Source: Haberlea rhodopensis (taxonomy: Eukaryota; Streptophyta; Magnoliopsida; Lamiales; Gesneriaceae). From it: a DNA stretch of 64,000 bases. A model generated the notes under the pieces. It was given only the letters and a program-made list of their open reading frames with translations. It did not search any database and was not told where the DNA came from. The position numbers and the translations under genes are program-made. Each line of letters starts with the position of its first letter. Position 1 is the stretch's first letter. This document shows, piece by piece, positions 46,700-58,699 of the stretch. The stretch covers positions 248,001-312,000 of the forward strand of contig CAJQUN010000521.1 in NCBI GenBank assembly GCA_907163345.1, read 5' to 3'.

Positions 46700-48402
46700 T
46701 GATCGCTATTATTTTCAACAGTTATTTCCAATTTAGCGATTCTATACCGCAAGTGCACGGTGTCAAGTTTTAGTATAATGAAATTAGAAGTACGAGTGTC
46801 GAACCCACGAGGACTAGGAAATAAGTACCAAACTCCACTAGTTTAACTATATTTAGCCTACGAAAAATGGTTATGACTAATTAACTAAAGTGACAAATTA
46901 ATTCAATCTGTAACCCAAACAATAAATAGAGAATGAGAATGAAATCAATAGAGACAATTATCAAGACTTTCGGTTCACCTATGTAATCCCCCACAATTCG
47001 CCTATTAGTTAAGAATTAAATTCAAACAATCTAAGGTGACGAGTTTTCCTAATTCACTTGCTATACCTTGGTCCGGCTATAACAAATCTAATACTAACGT
47101 AACAATAAGCCACTCTCGTACCCTTATTGCACAATTAATATTGTAAATCGATCTATGAAAACTTCTAGCCTTCTATTGCTATCACATGTGTATTTGACTT
47201 TATCTCTCGATCTCAGCCTGAAATCCACGGCATAAATCACTATATCGAATTCCAATTTTATCTCTCGATCTCATTAATTTAATATCATTCAAGGATGGCC
47301 AAACCCTTAAAAGCATGAAGAACAATGATCTATGCACTTAGATATATAAGAATAAATCAAACATTCAAATTAAATCATGGGTTCATAACATAGGATCCCC
47401 TAAGTCTTGATAACAAACTTAGCCTAGCAACATATTTAAAATCAAATGCAATATCATGTTTTTCAACATCAAAAGCATAAGAAAATTAAATAGAATCAAA
47501 CAAAGTTTAGAAATACGTATAAACAAGCGATGTTGAATCGCGTCGTCGACCGTAGCTCCGTCTCTCCCTTTGGCCGTGCGTGAAGTGCTACTGTACGTTC
47601 TTCTTCTCACCCAACTCACGTTGCTTATCCTTACAGTACGTGAGTTCTTCTCGCTTCTTTCTCGTAACAATCTGTTCTTTCTCTCCACGTGAAGCTCCTC
47701 ACGTACTGCTCTTCAGAATTACGTTGCTGCTCACCCCTTTCTCCCTTCTGCTCACGTCTGTTCCTTTCCTGCTCACTCTTCGTCCGTAACTCTCCCTAAG
47801 TCACGTGAATGACTCTCCTCCTTGTTCTGGAGCACTTTCGCTTCTTCCCTAATCTGATGCTGCTCCCCTCTTTAATCTCTTGCTGCACGTCTGCCTTCTC
47901 CTCTGAAGTCCTTCGCCTCTCTTCTCCCCCTTCTGATATCTGATTCCCTTTCTTAAATCTTGCGAGTCTTCTTTTCACGTACGTATCTTTCATTGCTGTT
48001 TGCTTCTGTTGCTCTTCTGATTCCAGTAAACGCTTCAGTCCTTATCTGTAATTGCTCACTTATCTGCTATATAAAAGTTTACGTAAGAATCTCATCAATG
48101 TTGCTCACGTTTTTTATCTCTCGGACTCCTCTTTAAAATACACGTGCATTTGCTATCTATCCTCCCAAGTTACGTGTTGCTATATATCAGTCCAATTTAT
48201 TTCCTTCAATGTTTGATAATATCCGGTTGTGCTCGATTTGGTCCTTTTTATCATTTTAAGCTTAATTCTTCCACTTTTATGCATTTGGACCCGGATTCCT
48301 GAAATAAACAAATATATACCAAAACACGTAATATTTTCCAGGAATCACTATAAAAAAGTCCTTAATCATATATTAAATTAAGTGTAAAAATCACACTTAT
48401 CA
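46700..48402 (-). mobile_element. D 3' LTR
   Basis: 1,703 bp, minus-strand termini TGATAAGTGTGA and AATAGCGATCA. It shares its body with LTR-a, but between about 47575 and 48190 it has an ACGT-rich stretch in place of the CGATCG cluster. Confidence 0.94.
47595..48175. promoter_or_regulatory. ACGT-core cluster in D LTR
   Basis: Fifteen ACGT tetramers in about 580 bp, against 2-3 expected by chance. Most are within TCACGT, ACGTGA or CACGTG, the cores bound by plant bZIP and bHLH factors (G-box, ABRE-like). Some form small inverted repeats, for example ACGTGA-N6-TCACGT near 47690. The same cluster is at 62082-62663 in the 5' LTR. Confidence 0.7.
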
Positions 48403-48832
48403 ACTTCCCCAAACTTAAGCTTGATCGTCTCGAGTCAAAAAGTAGAGTTCAACATTGAAGATTCAAATAAACCAATTCATAGTCAATCATGTAGCTCAAA
48501 CATCTCACTTACAGACGAACAATAATTAATCAGGAAGTTTAACAAGTTGTGTTTTCTCCTAGATCAAGCAACATGTCTCCAAATCAGAACGTGCGTGTGT
48601 GTTATTGTCACTTCAAGTTCCATGCAACTTTCAGAGATCAAATCATGTTAGTCAATGAAAAGTAAGATTATCTTTGAGCACCGTATAGTCCTATTTTCAA
48701 ACACTTCTCCACTAATGTAGTCACTCCCTAGACTTGGATCAATAGGTCTTTTTAAGCTTGTAGCGTTAGGCCTAGGTGTTTGGCTTCAAAGAAAGGATAG
48801 GATAGCACAAAGAAGAGAGTATACGCATGTAA
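48403..48832 (-). other. D 3' non-coding region, LTR side
   Basis: Polypurine tract (AAGTTTGGGGAAGT on the minus strand) and Athila 3' blocks, cut by C3 with the TGTAA duplication at 48828-48832. Confidence 0.8.
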
Positions 48833-49582
48833 TGTGATATCCCCGAAATGATTAATTGCAATTTAGGCATTAATTGTGTTTATATGATTAATTATGATGG
48901 TAATTAATTGTTTATGTGCGGGATTTATTTAATGTGTGGAAATGCATGGTCACATGGAAAAGATGACCCGGGAGTGCATTTCAGGGTGCATGTTGTGCAT
49001 GTTGGGGAAAATTGCTATTAACATGATTTATTTGTCATGGTTAGCAATTATTTGGAAAGCATGAGTTAATTGATATTTTGGTGCATTTTGGATTAATGCT
49101 TTTAAAAATATCATGTTGGGGTGTTTTATACACCATGGATTTGTGAAATGCTTTTAATTAATTAACCCAACCCTTTTTACCCCAACCCCACTCAATACAC
49201 TCTCACTTTTACTTTACCAAACCACCACCCAAACCCTTCTTTTCTCTCATTTTCGTTCTTGAGCTTAAGGGTGGAGAGAAATCCTTGCAAAAAGTGGATT
49301 TGTGGAGTTTATTGGGAGATTTGAGATCCCCAAGAGGTATGGATACCTCATTGTTGATTTTGTAAGGTTTTGTTTAAGTTTGGTATGATTTTGAAGGGTT
49401 TTAAAATGGGTTTGTGTTGGGTTGTTGTGGTTTTGGTTAAGGGTTAGATTTATGTTTGTTTTGAGGTGTATTTTGAAGATTTGTAGTGATTTGGTTTGGT
49501 TGGTGTTTAAATATTTGAGGTGGTTTGAGTTTGGGAAGGAGAAGGGTGAATAGTGCTCGAAAATCGCATGTGCAGGACTCGG

Positions 49583-49787
49583 CGATCGATCGGCGCCACC
49601 AGCGATCGATCGCGAGTTGCAGGGCTGGAGGCAGTGGCCTTCAGCGATCGATCGCGAGTTTGGCGCGATCGATCGGCGAGGTCGCGATCGATCGGCGCAA
49701 ACTCAGCGATCGATCGCGGATTGTAAATTTTTGTTGCTCGAGGCAGTGTGGTCTCGCGATCGATCGGGGCTGTATGGCGATCGATCG
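49583..49787. repeat. Paired palindrome cluster in C3 5' LTR
   Basis: Starts 49583/49603, then 49645, 49666, 49685, 49707, then 49757/49778. Distances are 20; 21, 19, 22; 21. The 3' LTR copy (56416-56580) lacks 44 bp and has one decamer changed to CGAACGATCG. Confidence 0.93.
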
Positions 49788-50097
49788 CGAGACACCAAAA
49801 ATGGTGTTTTTGGATTTTTTTGTAGGATTTTTGGTATTGGACTATTATTGGGTTCTAATATTGATTTGTGTTAATGTGTAGAACCATCCCAGGTGGCAAC
49901 ACAGCCAAGGAATTGAAGTCCTACCATATCCTACATTTTGGAAAGGTACGTAGAGGACGTACGGGCACCCAACGATACATGTTGATTATGCATTGTGGAT
50001 GCAAATACATGTTGAATTATGCATGATGATTGTAGATGCATATGATTATTGGTGCACATCCCATGAGTCGTGCTCATCCCTTGATGATTTTAATGAT

Positions 50098-50290
50098 TGC
50101 CGCTATTTGTTTTGGTTCCGCTAAATGTGAAGCGAGGGGTGGGAGCGCCGCATGTCACATTTGAGCGTGGTTATCATATAGGGCGAGGAAAGGATATTTG
50201 CCGCTCAATGTGAGGCGAGGGGTGGGAGTACCGCTTGTCCATTGAAGCGAGGTTATTCTATGCCGCCTATATGTAAATAAGCGAGGGGCA
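50098..50290. repeat. Short-hairpin module in C3 5' LTR
   Basis: CCGCTAAATGTGAAGCGAGG, CCGCTCAATGTGAGGCGAGG and related words, 4-5 bp stems with 8-10 base loops, closing with GGGGCATTAAAATACATT. Repeated at 56888-57078. Confidence 0.72.
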
Positions 50291-50857
50291 TTAAAATACA
50301 TTGTGATGGACAGACTAGGGAATGGTGACCGGTATTTGATATTGATGAGATGGTATTGTGTCATGACATGTCTAGACCATTAAAAATAATCTATTGATTA
50401 TACTCATGAGTTATGGTACAGGGACAACCAAACTGGAATCGTTTTGAAATGCATGGGAAAACAGGAAGTGTTTTAATTGTGTTTTATGCATTTACGCTTT
50501 ATATTCATATTGTGTTGAATATGGATGATATTATTGCTCATGTTTGGGGGTTGTCCTTGTAGGTACACTTTTGGCATGATAGAAGGGCTAAACGGGTTGA
50601 GGTGGTGAGCTTGTGGAGAATTCTTTTGACCCAGGCAGGACAGGATTATTTTTGTATAGTGTCTACTCTAGGAGTAGTGTAAAACTATAGTTGATGCATT
50701 CTTTTGATGGGGAATGTAATTAATCCTTTGATAGTCCTCATTTTGGCATGTAATTATTAAAGCTCATAGACTCAACACGATTAATTCACTCTGATCATTT
50801 ATATTAGCTCTATTTATGCCTTTGATCCGCACTTAAGGATTAAGGTCCTTACATTAG

Positions 50858-50869
50858 TGGTATCAGAGC
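50858..50869 (+). other. Primer-binding site of C3
   Basis: TGGTATCAGAGC, complementary to the initiator tRNA-Met 3' end, 4 bases after the 5' LTR. Confidence 0.9.
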
Positions 50870-51067
50870 AGTGGTTAGAGAACCCGGGAACGAGTGAAGG
50901 GTAGCCTTAGCATGATTGGCTAGGTGCTTACATTTGAGGCATGTTTATGCATGTGGTGCATATTGATGTATATTCTGTTATACTAACATGCTTATTATCA
51001 TTCCTGTTATCTAACGGCATAACATGTATATTTGTTTTGGAATTGTTGTTAACCTTGGTGTTACAGC

Positions 51068-54000
51068 ATGGCTACTATGAATGCGGGGAACTTAACGAAG
51101 AAGTTGGCGATGTGGGCAGTGTTAACGCTAGCGTTGGACAAGTGAACCCTCTACCTCCACCAGCAGTAGGCTTGGAGCCAGTGGCTCAGTTATTACTACC
51201 CGGTGAGATTAACTTGACCCAGTTTCTGTCTTACCACCCGCCCCGGTTTGAGGGAACAGAATCAGGGGAGGAAGCTGAGGAGTGGCTAGAAAGACTTGAG
51301 CAGATTTTTGTATCGGCTCCTTGTGCTGTTACAGCGTGGCTGAGGCTGGCGGTGTTCCAGTTAGCAAAGAAACCTCTAATGTGGTGGAGGGGCACTGTAC
51401 TGGAGCTAAGAGCACTGGGTACTGTGATCGATTGGACACTCTTCAGGACCCGGTTTCTGAACCGGTACTTCTCCGCAGCGGCGAGACAGACAAAGGAGGA
51501 CGAGTTTACGAGTTTGAAACAGGGGAACATGACAGTGTCAGACTATGCCACGCGGTACTCTTTGTTGCTAAGGTATGTTCCCCACATTGCCACCAATGGG
51601 CACGCAAAGATGAGGAATTTTATGAAGGGGTTGCGACCGGAGCTCTATGACCGGGTTATCACCAATAACCCAACTTCGTTTGATGATGCTCTCACAAGGG
51701 CGGAGCTTGCCGAGCTTGGAGTGGGAGCTTATCCTAGTGCCATGCCACCACCAGTACCACAACAGAGGCAAACGAATGACAGCTTGAGGCCCCGGGGAGA
51801 GCCATTTAAACCCCGTGGTGCCTCTTCATCTTCACGGTTCGGTGGAAAGAAGTTCTTTGGTCAGAAACAGGAGAACAAGAAGAATTGGTCGGCCAATCGA
51901 GGGTCTTCACAAGGGAATAGGCCGGGAGAGCCGAGGTGCGACAATTATGGAGGGCCACATTCTTCAAGTAAGTGCCCTGCCTGTTATAGCTGTGGCAAGA
52001 TGGGCCACATCGCTCGGTATTGCCCCACCCGGGGAGGACAGTCAGAGTTCCAGGGCAACAGGCCGAGGTTTGATGACAGGACAGTACACCAGAGGCAGCA
52101 GTTTGGGCCTCGACCATCGGGAGGTCAGACAGTGGGACCGTCCCAGGGACAGGTGTATGCGCTGACTAGAGAGCAGGCTCAGGCAGCCCCAGAGGAGGTG
52201 ATCGCCGGTACGTGTCATTTATTTACGTACCCTGCTTTTATTTTGATAGATACAGGTGCCTCCCACTCTTTTGTATCTGTTGGTTTTGTGGAGAGACACC
52301 ATATGCGCACGTCTTCTCTACCCAAGCCTCTCCTTGTCTCGACACCCACTGGAATAAATGTCGTTGCTGATCAGTTCATGGCAGATTGCCTCATTTATTT
52401 TGAGGGCAACGAGTTGAAGGCAGACTTGATTGTGTTGGGTATGTCGGACTTCGACTGCATCTTGGGCATTGATGTTCTGAACAAATATCAGACAGTGGTA
52501 GATTGCCGGCAGAAGACGGTGAAGTTCAGGCCTGATTTGGGTAGTCAGTGGACTTTCTATGGAAACGGTTCTCGTGCGAAGATTCCGTTGATTTCAGCGA
52601 TCAAGATGACTCAACTGTTGGAACGTGGCCACACGGGCTATCTCATCTATGCCGTGGACACGTCCGGGAAGAATAAGGAATTGAGAGTTGAGGATGTACC
52701 AGTGGTAGCAGAGTTTGCTGATGTATTCCCAGAAGAGATCCCAGGATTTCCACCGGCTAGGGAAGTTGAGTTTGGGATCGAGTTGTTACCGGGGACATCC
52801 GCTATCTCCCGTGCACCTTACAGGATGGCACCGGCGGAGTTGAGGGAATTGAAGGAACAGTTGCAGGATCTCCTTGACAAGGGATATATACGCCCGAGCG
52901 TATCGCCATGGGGCGCACCGGTTCTCTTTGTGAAGAAGAAGGACGGTTCGATGCGGTTGTGCATCGATTACCCGCAACTGAATAAAGCCACAGTAAAGAA
53001 CAAATATCCTCTCCCAAGGATTGATGATTTGTTTGATCAGTTGCAAGGTACCAGATTATATAGCAAGATTGATTTTAGATCCGGGTACCATCAGATTCGA
53101 GTCAGAGAGGAAGATGTGCAGAAGACAGCGTTTCGGACTCGATATGGACATTATGAGTTCTTAGTGATGCCGTTCAGCGTGACGAATGCTCCTGCGGTCT
53201 TTATGAGTATGATGAACAGAGTGTTTCAGCCGTACCTTGATCAGTTCGTCATCGTGTTCATCGACGACATTCTCATCTATTCCCGGAGTGAGGAAGAGCA
53301 CGTGAAACACTTGAGGACAATTCTCCAGATTCTTCGAGATCACCAGTTGTATGCCAAGCTCAGTAAGTGTGAGTTCTGGTTGAGCAGTGTAGTATTTCTG
53401 GGGCATGTCATTTCTAACAGTGGGATATCTGTGGATCCCAGGAAGATCGAAGTTGTGATGGAGTGGGCTGCCCCCACTTCTGTGCCTGAGATTCGGAGCT
53501 TCCTTGGTTTGGCCGGATATTATCGACGCTTCGTCGAGGGCTTTTCGAAGATTGCCAAGCCGTTGACACAGTTGACCCAGAAAGGAGTACCTTTCTTTTG
53601 GTCAGAAGCTTGTGAGGAGAGCTTCCAGGAATTAAAGCATCGTTTGACGACGACGCCAGTGTTAGTGATCCCTACGGAGAACTCCAGATTTGTTTTGTAT
53701 ACCGATGCATCACTCCAGGGCCTTGGGTGTGTACTGATGCAAGATAGGCAAGTGGTAGCTTATGCATCGAGGCAGCTGAAGCCGCATGAGACGAGATACC
53801 CAGTCCATGACTTGGAACTGGCGGCTATCATCTTCGCCCTGAAGATTTGGAGACATTACTTGTATGGTACTTCATTTACCATATACACGGATCACAAGAG
53901 CCTCAAGTTTTTATTCACTCAGGCGGAGCTGAACATGAGGCAGAGGAGGTGGATGGACATACTCAAAGACTATGATTGTGAAATTGAGTACCATCCCGGG

Positions 54001-55596
54001 AAAGCTAATTTGACAGCAGATGCTTTGAGCCGGAAAGTGAGGAGTTCTGCTGAGGACGTCATCCATTTGTCAGCCATGATGACCTCCTATTGCCAGTTAG
54101 GCTATGATTTCGACATTGATGCATCACCTGGGTATGTATCGACCTTGTTAGCTGAGCCAGATATCTATGAGAACATCAGGAGAGCTCAGAGGTCAGATGA
54201 TGAGGTTCAGAGGTGGTTATCTTTAGTACATCTTGGTCAACCAACGAAATTCAGAGTGGCCGATGACGGATCTTTGAGATTGGGTGACCGTTGGGTGGTT
54301 CCGAGTACGCCGGAGTTGCGTAGAGGGATTTTGGAACGAGCTCATAGTAGCAGACTAAGCATCCACCCAGGCGGGAAGAAGATGTATAAAGATCTACGTG
54401 GTCAGTTTTGGTGGAAGAGGATGAAATTTTATGTCGTCGCTTTTGTTAAGAGGTGTTTGATCTGCCAGCAGGTTAAGGCAGAGAGACAGAGACCTGGCGG
54501 CGAGTTGAGAAGCTTGGAGATACCGAAGTGGAAGTGGGAACACATTTCCATGGACTTCGTGACTCACCTGCCGAGGAGTGCTTCAGGCTTTGATGCTATT
54601 TGGGTGATTGTGGATCGATTGACAAAGGTAGCTCATTTCATCCCCTATAGCATGACTTTCACCTTTTTGAGGATGGCTCAGTTGTACATTCGAGATGTGG
54701 TGAGATTGCATGGGATCCCCATTTCCATAGTGTCGGATTGAGATCCGCGATTTACATCTCATTTTTGGGAAGGTCTTCAGTCAGCCTTGGGAACTGAAGT
54801 CAGATTGAGCACTGCTTATCATCCTCAGACGGATGGCCAGACCGAGAGTACTATTCAGACGCTCGAGGATATGTTGAGAGCTTGTGTTATGGAGTTCGAT
54901 GTTTCTTGGCAAGATTCAGTGCCTTTGGTAGAGTTCTCTTATAATAACAGCTACCAGGCGAGTATTCAGATGGCTCCTTTTGAAGCTCTTTATGGCAGAC
55001 GGTGTAGATCACCCTTGTGTTGGGATGATTTGGACCGTAAATCGGTCGGAGGACCGGAGTTGATTCGGGAGATGGAAGAGAAGATAAAGATGATAAGGCA
55101 GAAAATGAAAGCAGCCCAAGACAGACAGGCAGCTTATGCGAGCAAACGGCGGAGACCGTTGGAATTTCAGTTGGGAGATAAGGTCTTTTTGAAGATCTCG
55201 CCTTTCAAGGGCGTTGTGCGATTTGGGATGCGCGGGAAACTGTCTCCGAGGTATGTTGGACCGTACGAGATTTTGCAGCGCATTGGCACCTTAGCTTACC
55301 GACTAGCTCTGCCGCCTTCTTTATCTGGTATACATGATGTGTTTCATGTGTCTATGCTGCGGAAGTATGAGCCGGATCCGTCGCATGTTTTATAGCCTTC
55401 CGAAGTTCAGTTAGAGTCCGATGTGTCTTATGTGGAACGGCCTGTCAGAATTCTGGATCGAGCAGACCGTAGACTTCGGAACAAAGTGATACCTATGATC
55501 AAGGTTCAGTGGGATCGCAGGGGTGTCGAGGAGGCTACGTGGGAGACGGAGCGGCATATGGTGCAGCACTACCCGGAACTATTCTCTGGTATGTGA
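51068..55596 (+). pseudogene. gag-pol: C3 Tekay gag-pol polyprotein, few lesions
   Basis: The likely start ATGGCTACT at 51068 matches that of C2, but it is out of frame with the rest, so a small indel lies before about 51105. From there one frame runs to TGA at 54739-54741 (arginine CGA in C2), then in the same frame to TAG at 55393-55395 (glutamine CAG in C2), and on to TGA at 55594-55596. Order: gag domain, two zinc knuckles (the first damaged, CDNYGGPHSSSKC), protease ILIDTGASHSFVS, RT with VIVFIDDILIYSR, RNase H with YTDASLQGLGCVLM, integrase with CLICQQVKAERQ, YHPQTDGQTEST and GPYEI, and a chromodomain-like tail. Odd residues against C2 are CIDYPQLNK for CIDYRQLNK and MPFSVTNAP for MPFGVTNAP. 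Very close to intact. Confidence 0.93.
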
Positions 55597-55666
55597 TTAT
55601 GTTTAGTTTCTTTTGGGGGTAAGTGCATGTGATTTCGAGGACGAAATCTTATAAGTAGGGGAGTAT

Positions 55667-57643
55667 TGTGATATCCCCGAAATGATTAATTGCAATTTAG
55701 GCATTAATTGTGTTTATATGATTAATTATGATGGTAATTAATTGTTTATGTGCGGGATTTATTTAATGTGTGGAAATGCATGGTCACATGGAAAGGATGA
55801 CCCGGGAGTGCATTTCAGGGTGCATGTTGTGCATGTTGGGGAAAATTGCTATTAACATGATTTATTTGCCATGGTTAGCAATTATTTGGAAAGCATGAGT
55901 TAATTGATATTTTGTGCATTTTGGATTAATGCTTTTAAAAATATCATGTTGGGGTGTTTTATACACCATGGATTTGTGAAATGCTTTTAATTAATTAACC
56001 CAACCCTTTTTACCCCAACCCCACTCAATACACTCTCACTTTTACTTTACCAAACCACCACCCAAACCCTTCTTTTTCTCTCATTTTTGTTCTTGAGCTT
56101 AAGGGTGGAGAGAAATCCTTGCAAAAAGTGGATTTGTGGAGTTTATTGGGAGATTTGAGATCCCCAAGAGGTATGGATACCTCATTGTTGATTTTGTAAA
56201 GTTTTGTTTAAGTTTGGTATGATTTTGAAGGGTTTTAAAATGGGTTTGTTTTGGGTTGTTGTGGTTTTGGTTAAGGGTTAGATTTATGTTTGTTTTGAGG
56301 TGTATTTTGAAGATTTGTAGTGATTTGGTTTGGTTGGTGTTTGAATATTTGAGGTGGTTTGAGTTTGGGAAGGAGAAGGGTGAATAATGCCCGAAAATCG
56401 CATGTGCAGGACTCGGCGATCGATCGGCGCCACCAGCGATCGATCGCGAGTTGCAGGGCTGGAGGCAGTGGCCTTCAGCGATCGGCGCAAACTCAGCGAT
56501 CGATCGCGGATTGTAAATTTTTGTTGCTCGAGGCAGTGTGGTCTCGCGATCGATCGGGGCTGTATGGCGAACGATCGCGAGACACCAAAAATGGTGTTTT
56601 TGGATTTTTTTGTAGGATTTTTGGTATTGGACTATTATTGGGTTCTAATATTGATTTGTGTGAATGTGTAGAACCATCCCAGGTGGCAACACAGCCAAGG
56701 AATTGAAGTCCTACCATATCCTACATTTTGGAAAGGTACGTAGAGGACGTACGGGCACCCAACGGTACATGTTGATTATGCATTGTGGATGCAAATACAT
56801 GTTGAATTATGCATGATGATTGTAGATGCATATGATTATTGGTGCACATCCCATGAGTCGTGGTCATCCCTTGATGATTTTAATGCTTGCCGCTATTTGT
56901 TTTGGTTCCGCTAAATGTGAAGCGAGGGGTGGGAGCGCCGCATGTCACATTTGAGCGTGGTTATCATATAGGGCGAGGAAAGGATATTTGCCGCTCAATG
57001 TGAGGCGAGGGGTGGGAGTACCGCTTGTCCATTGAAGCGAGGTTATTCTATGCCGCCTATATGTAAATAAGCGAGGGGCATTAAAATACATTGTGATGGA
57101 CAGACTAGGGAATGGTGACCGGTATTTGATATTGATGAGATGGTATTGTGTCATGACATGTCTAGACCATTAAAAATAATCTATTGATTATACTCATGAG
57201 TTATGGTACAGGGACAACCAAACTGGAAGCGTTTTGAAATGCATGGGAAAACAGGAAGTGTTTTAATTGTGTTTTATGCATTTACGCTTTATATTCATAT
57301 TGTGTTGAATATGGATGATATTATTGCTCATGTTTGGGGGTTGTCCTTGTAGGTACACTTTTGGCATGATAGAAGGGCTAAACGGGTTGAGGTGGTGAGC
57401 TTGTGGAGAATTCTTTTGACCCAGGCAGGACAGGATTATTTTTGTATAGTGTCTACTCTAGGAGTAGTGTAAAACTATAGTTGATGCATTCTTTTGATGG
57501 GGAATGTAATTAATCCATTGATAGTCCTCATTTTGGCATGTAATTATTAAAGCTCATAGACTCAACACGATTAATTCACTCTGATCATTTATATTAGCTC
57601 TATTTATGCCTTTGATCCGCACTTAAGGATTAGGGTCCTTACA
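55667..57643 (+). mobile_element. C3 3' LTR
   Basis: 1,977 bp, preceded by the polypurine tract AAGTAGGGGAGTAT. The 44-bp deletion relative to the 5' LTR removes the equivalent of 49651-49694, with both breaks inside CGATCG repeats. Confidence 0.95.
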
Positions 57644-57648
57644 TGTAA

Positions 57649-58699
57649 TGTTCATATTGTTAGCACAACTTGAGCTTCTCTTCTTTTTCTCTTTTAGCCT
57701 TGGCCACTTTGGGCCTTAGTTGGATAAAAAAAAATTTCTCAAGGCTTTTTCTATTCTTTTCTTTTCTCATTCATCATCTTTTTTACAATAAGCTCATCAA
57801 AATATAGCAATTCATGTGCATCTAATGAGAATCATTATACTCCCTTAGGGTGAATATAAAAATATTCAATTTAGGCTCAATTAGGTGGGTATAATGAGTT
57901 TGCCAACGAATGTTAAATGGGGGCTAATAGTATGTTAAACATACTCCATTCTTTTTCAATTAGGCTCATATTAGGATACTAGAGATTGATGTAAACATGG
58001 TAAGCTTGAAAGGCTCAAACGGTCCAAAGATCGCCTAGATCATCTCCTAATCTAGTTCATGACTATAAAATTTTGCCTTGAAATGTCATCATCAAATAGT
58101 TTCTAAGGTACTCTAAGATGCTCAAACACAATTCATCAAGTTCACAAAAAATTTCACTACTACAAATGCAATTCACAAGATCGTGACTCAAATGTGCTCA
58201 AAATATTCCTCATCTTTGACATGCTACTCAAAACAAGATATTCACAAATAAGTCTTACAATCATTAAAACTCAAGATGACATGCATAGTGAGATTAATAT
58301 CATCATGGAATAGAGACCACTACTATGATTCATTCTTATCTTACTAATTGAACTCATTTTCAAGAAAAAAATTGTTGGTGCTCAAGAAACGATACAATTC
58401 CAAAGAAGAAGCATGACACAGTAATGCACTCCCCCAAACTTAATTCATGCATTGTCCTCAATGTAATAAGCATGGAAAATGAGACAAAGCATTTACCATT
58501 GACAACGACCGTCAGTGGTCGTTGTCCAATTCCTCGTCAGCTCATGGAGTGTAGTGTTGGAACACGTCACAGCACGCATGGAGTCTCGCCAAAATCAAAA
58601 ACAAAAACAAAAACAAACCAAAATAAACTAAAACAAAGCAAAGGGATAGGAAATAGTTCTTGATTTATAGTCCCAAGCTGGACTTTTTACCATTTATGC
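57649..58699 (-). other. D 3' non-coding region, integrase side
   Basis: Continues the Athila 3' region after C3 (compare 12700-13700 of A in reverse), with a G-tract near 58429-58445 and a 'cattgtcctcaatg' word near 58451. The palindrome TTGACAACGACCGTCAGTGGTCGTTGTCCAA (partial inverted repeat) lies at about 58499-58530. No gene. Confidence 0.75.

Larger units (their letters stand above)
48833..50853 (+). mobile_element. C3 5' LTR
   Basis: 2,021 bp, TGTGATATCCCCGAAATG ... AAGGTCCTTACA. Contains the palindrome cluster (49583-49787) and the short-hairpin module (50098-50290). A CT-rich stretch at 49180-49260 after a TATA-like TTTATACACC (49120) suggests transcription starts before the cluster, which would then be in the RNA leader. 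Confidence 0.95.
48833..57643 (+). mobile_element. C3: full-length Tekay-type element, nearly intact
   Basis: 8.8 kb insertion in D: LTRs 48833-50853 and 55667-57643, TGTAA duplication (48828-48832, 57644-57648), primer-binding site 50858, and polypurine tract 55651-55666. Gag-pol runs about 51068-55596 with two stops and a frame problem at its start. The LTRs differ at about 16 sites in 1.98 kb by eye, plus a 44-bp deletion. Confidence 0.96.

Noticed and set aside
47419..47993. Small frames repeated identically at 61906-62480, which might look like conserved genes
   Set aside because: They lie in the two LTRs of D, which are nearly identical because they come from one insertion, so identity is not evidence of selection.
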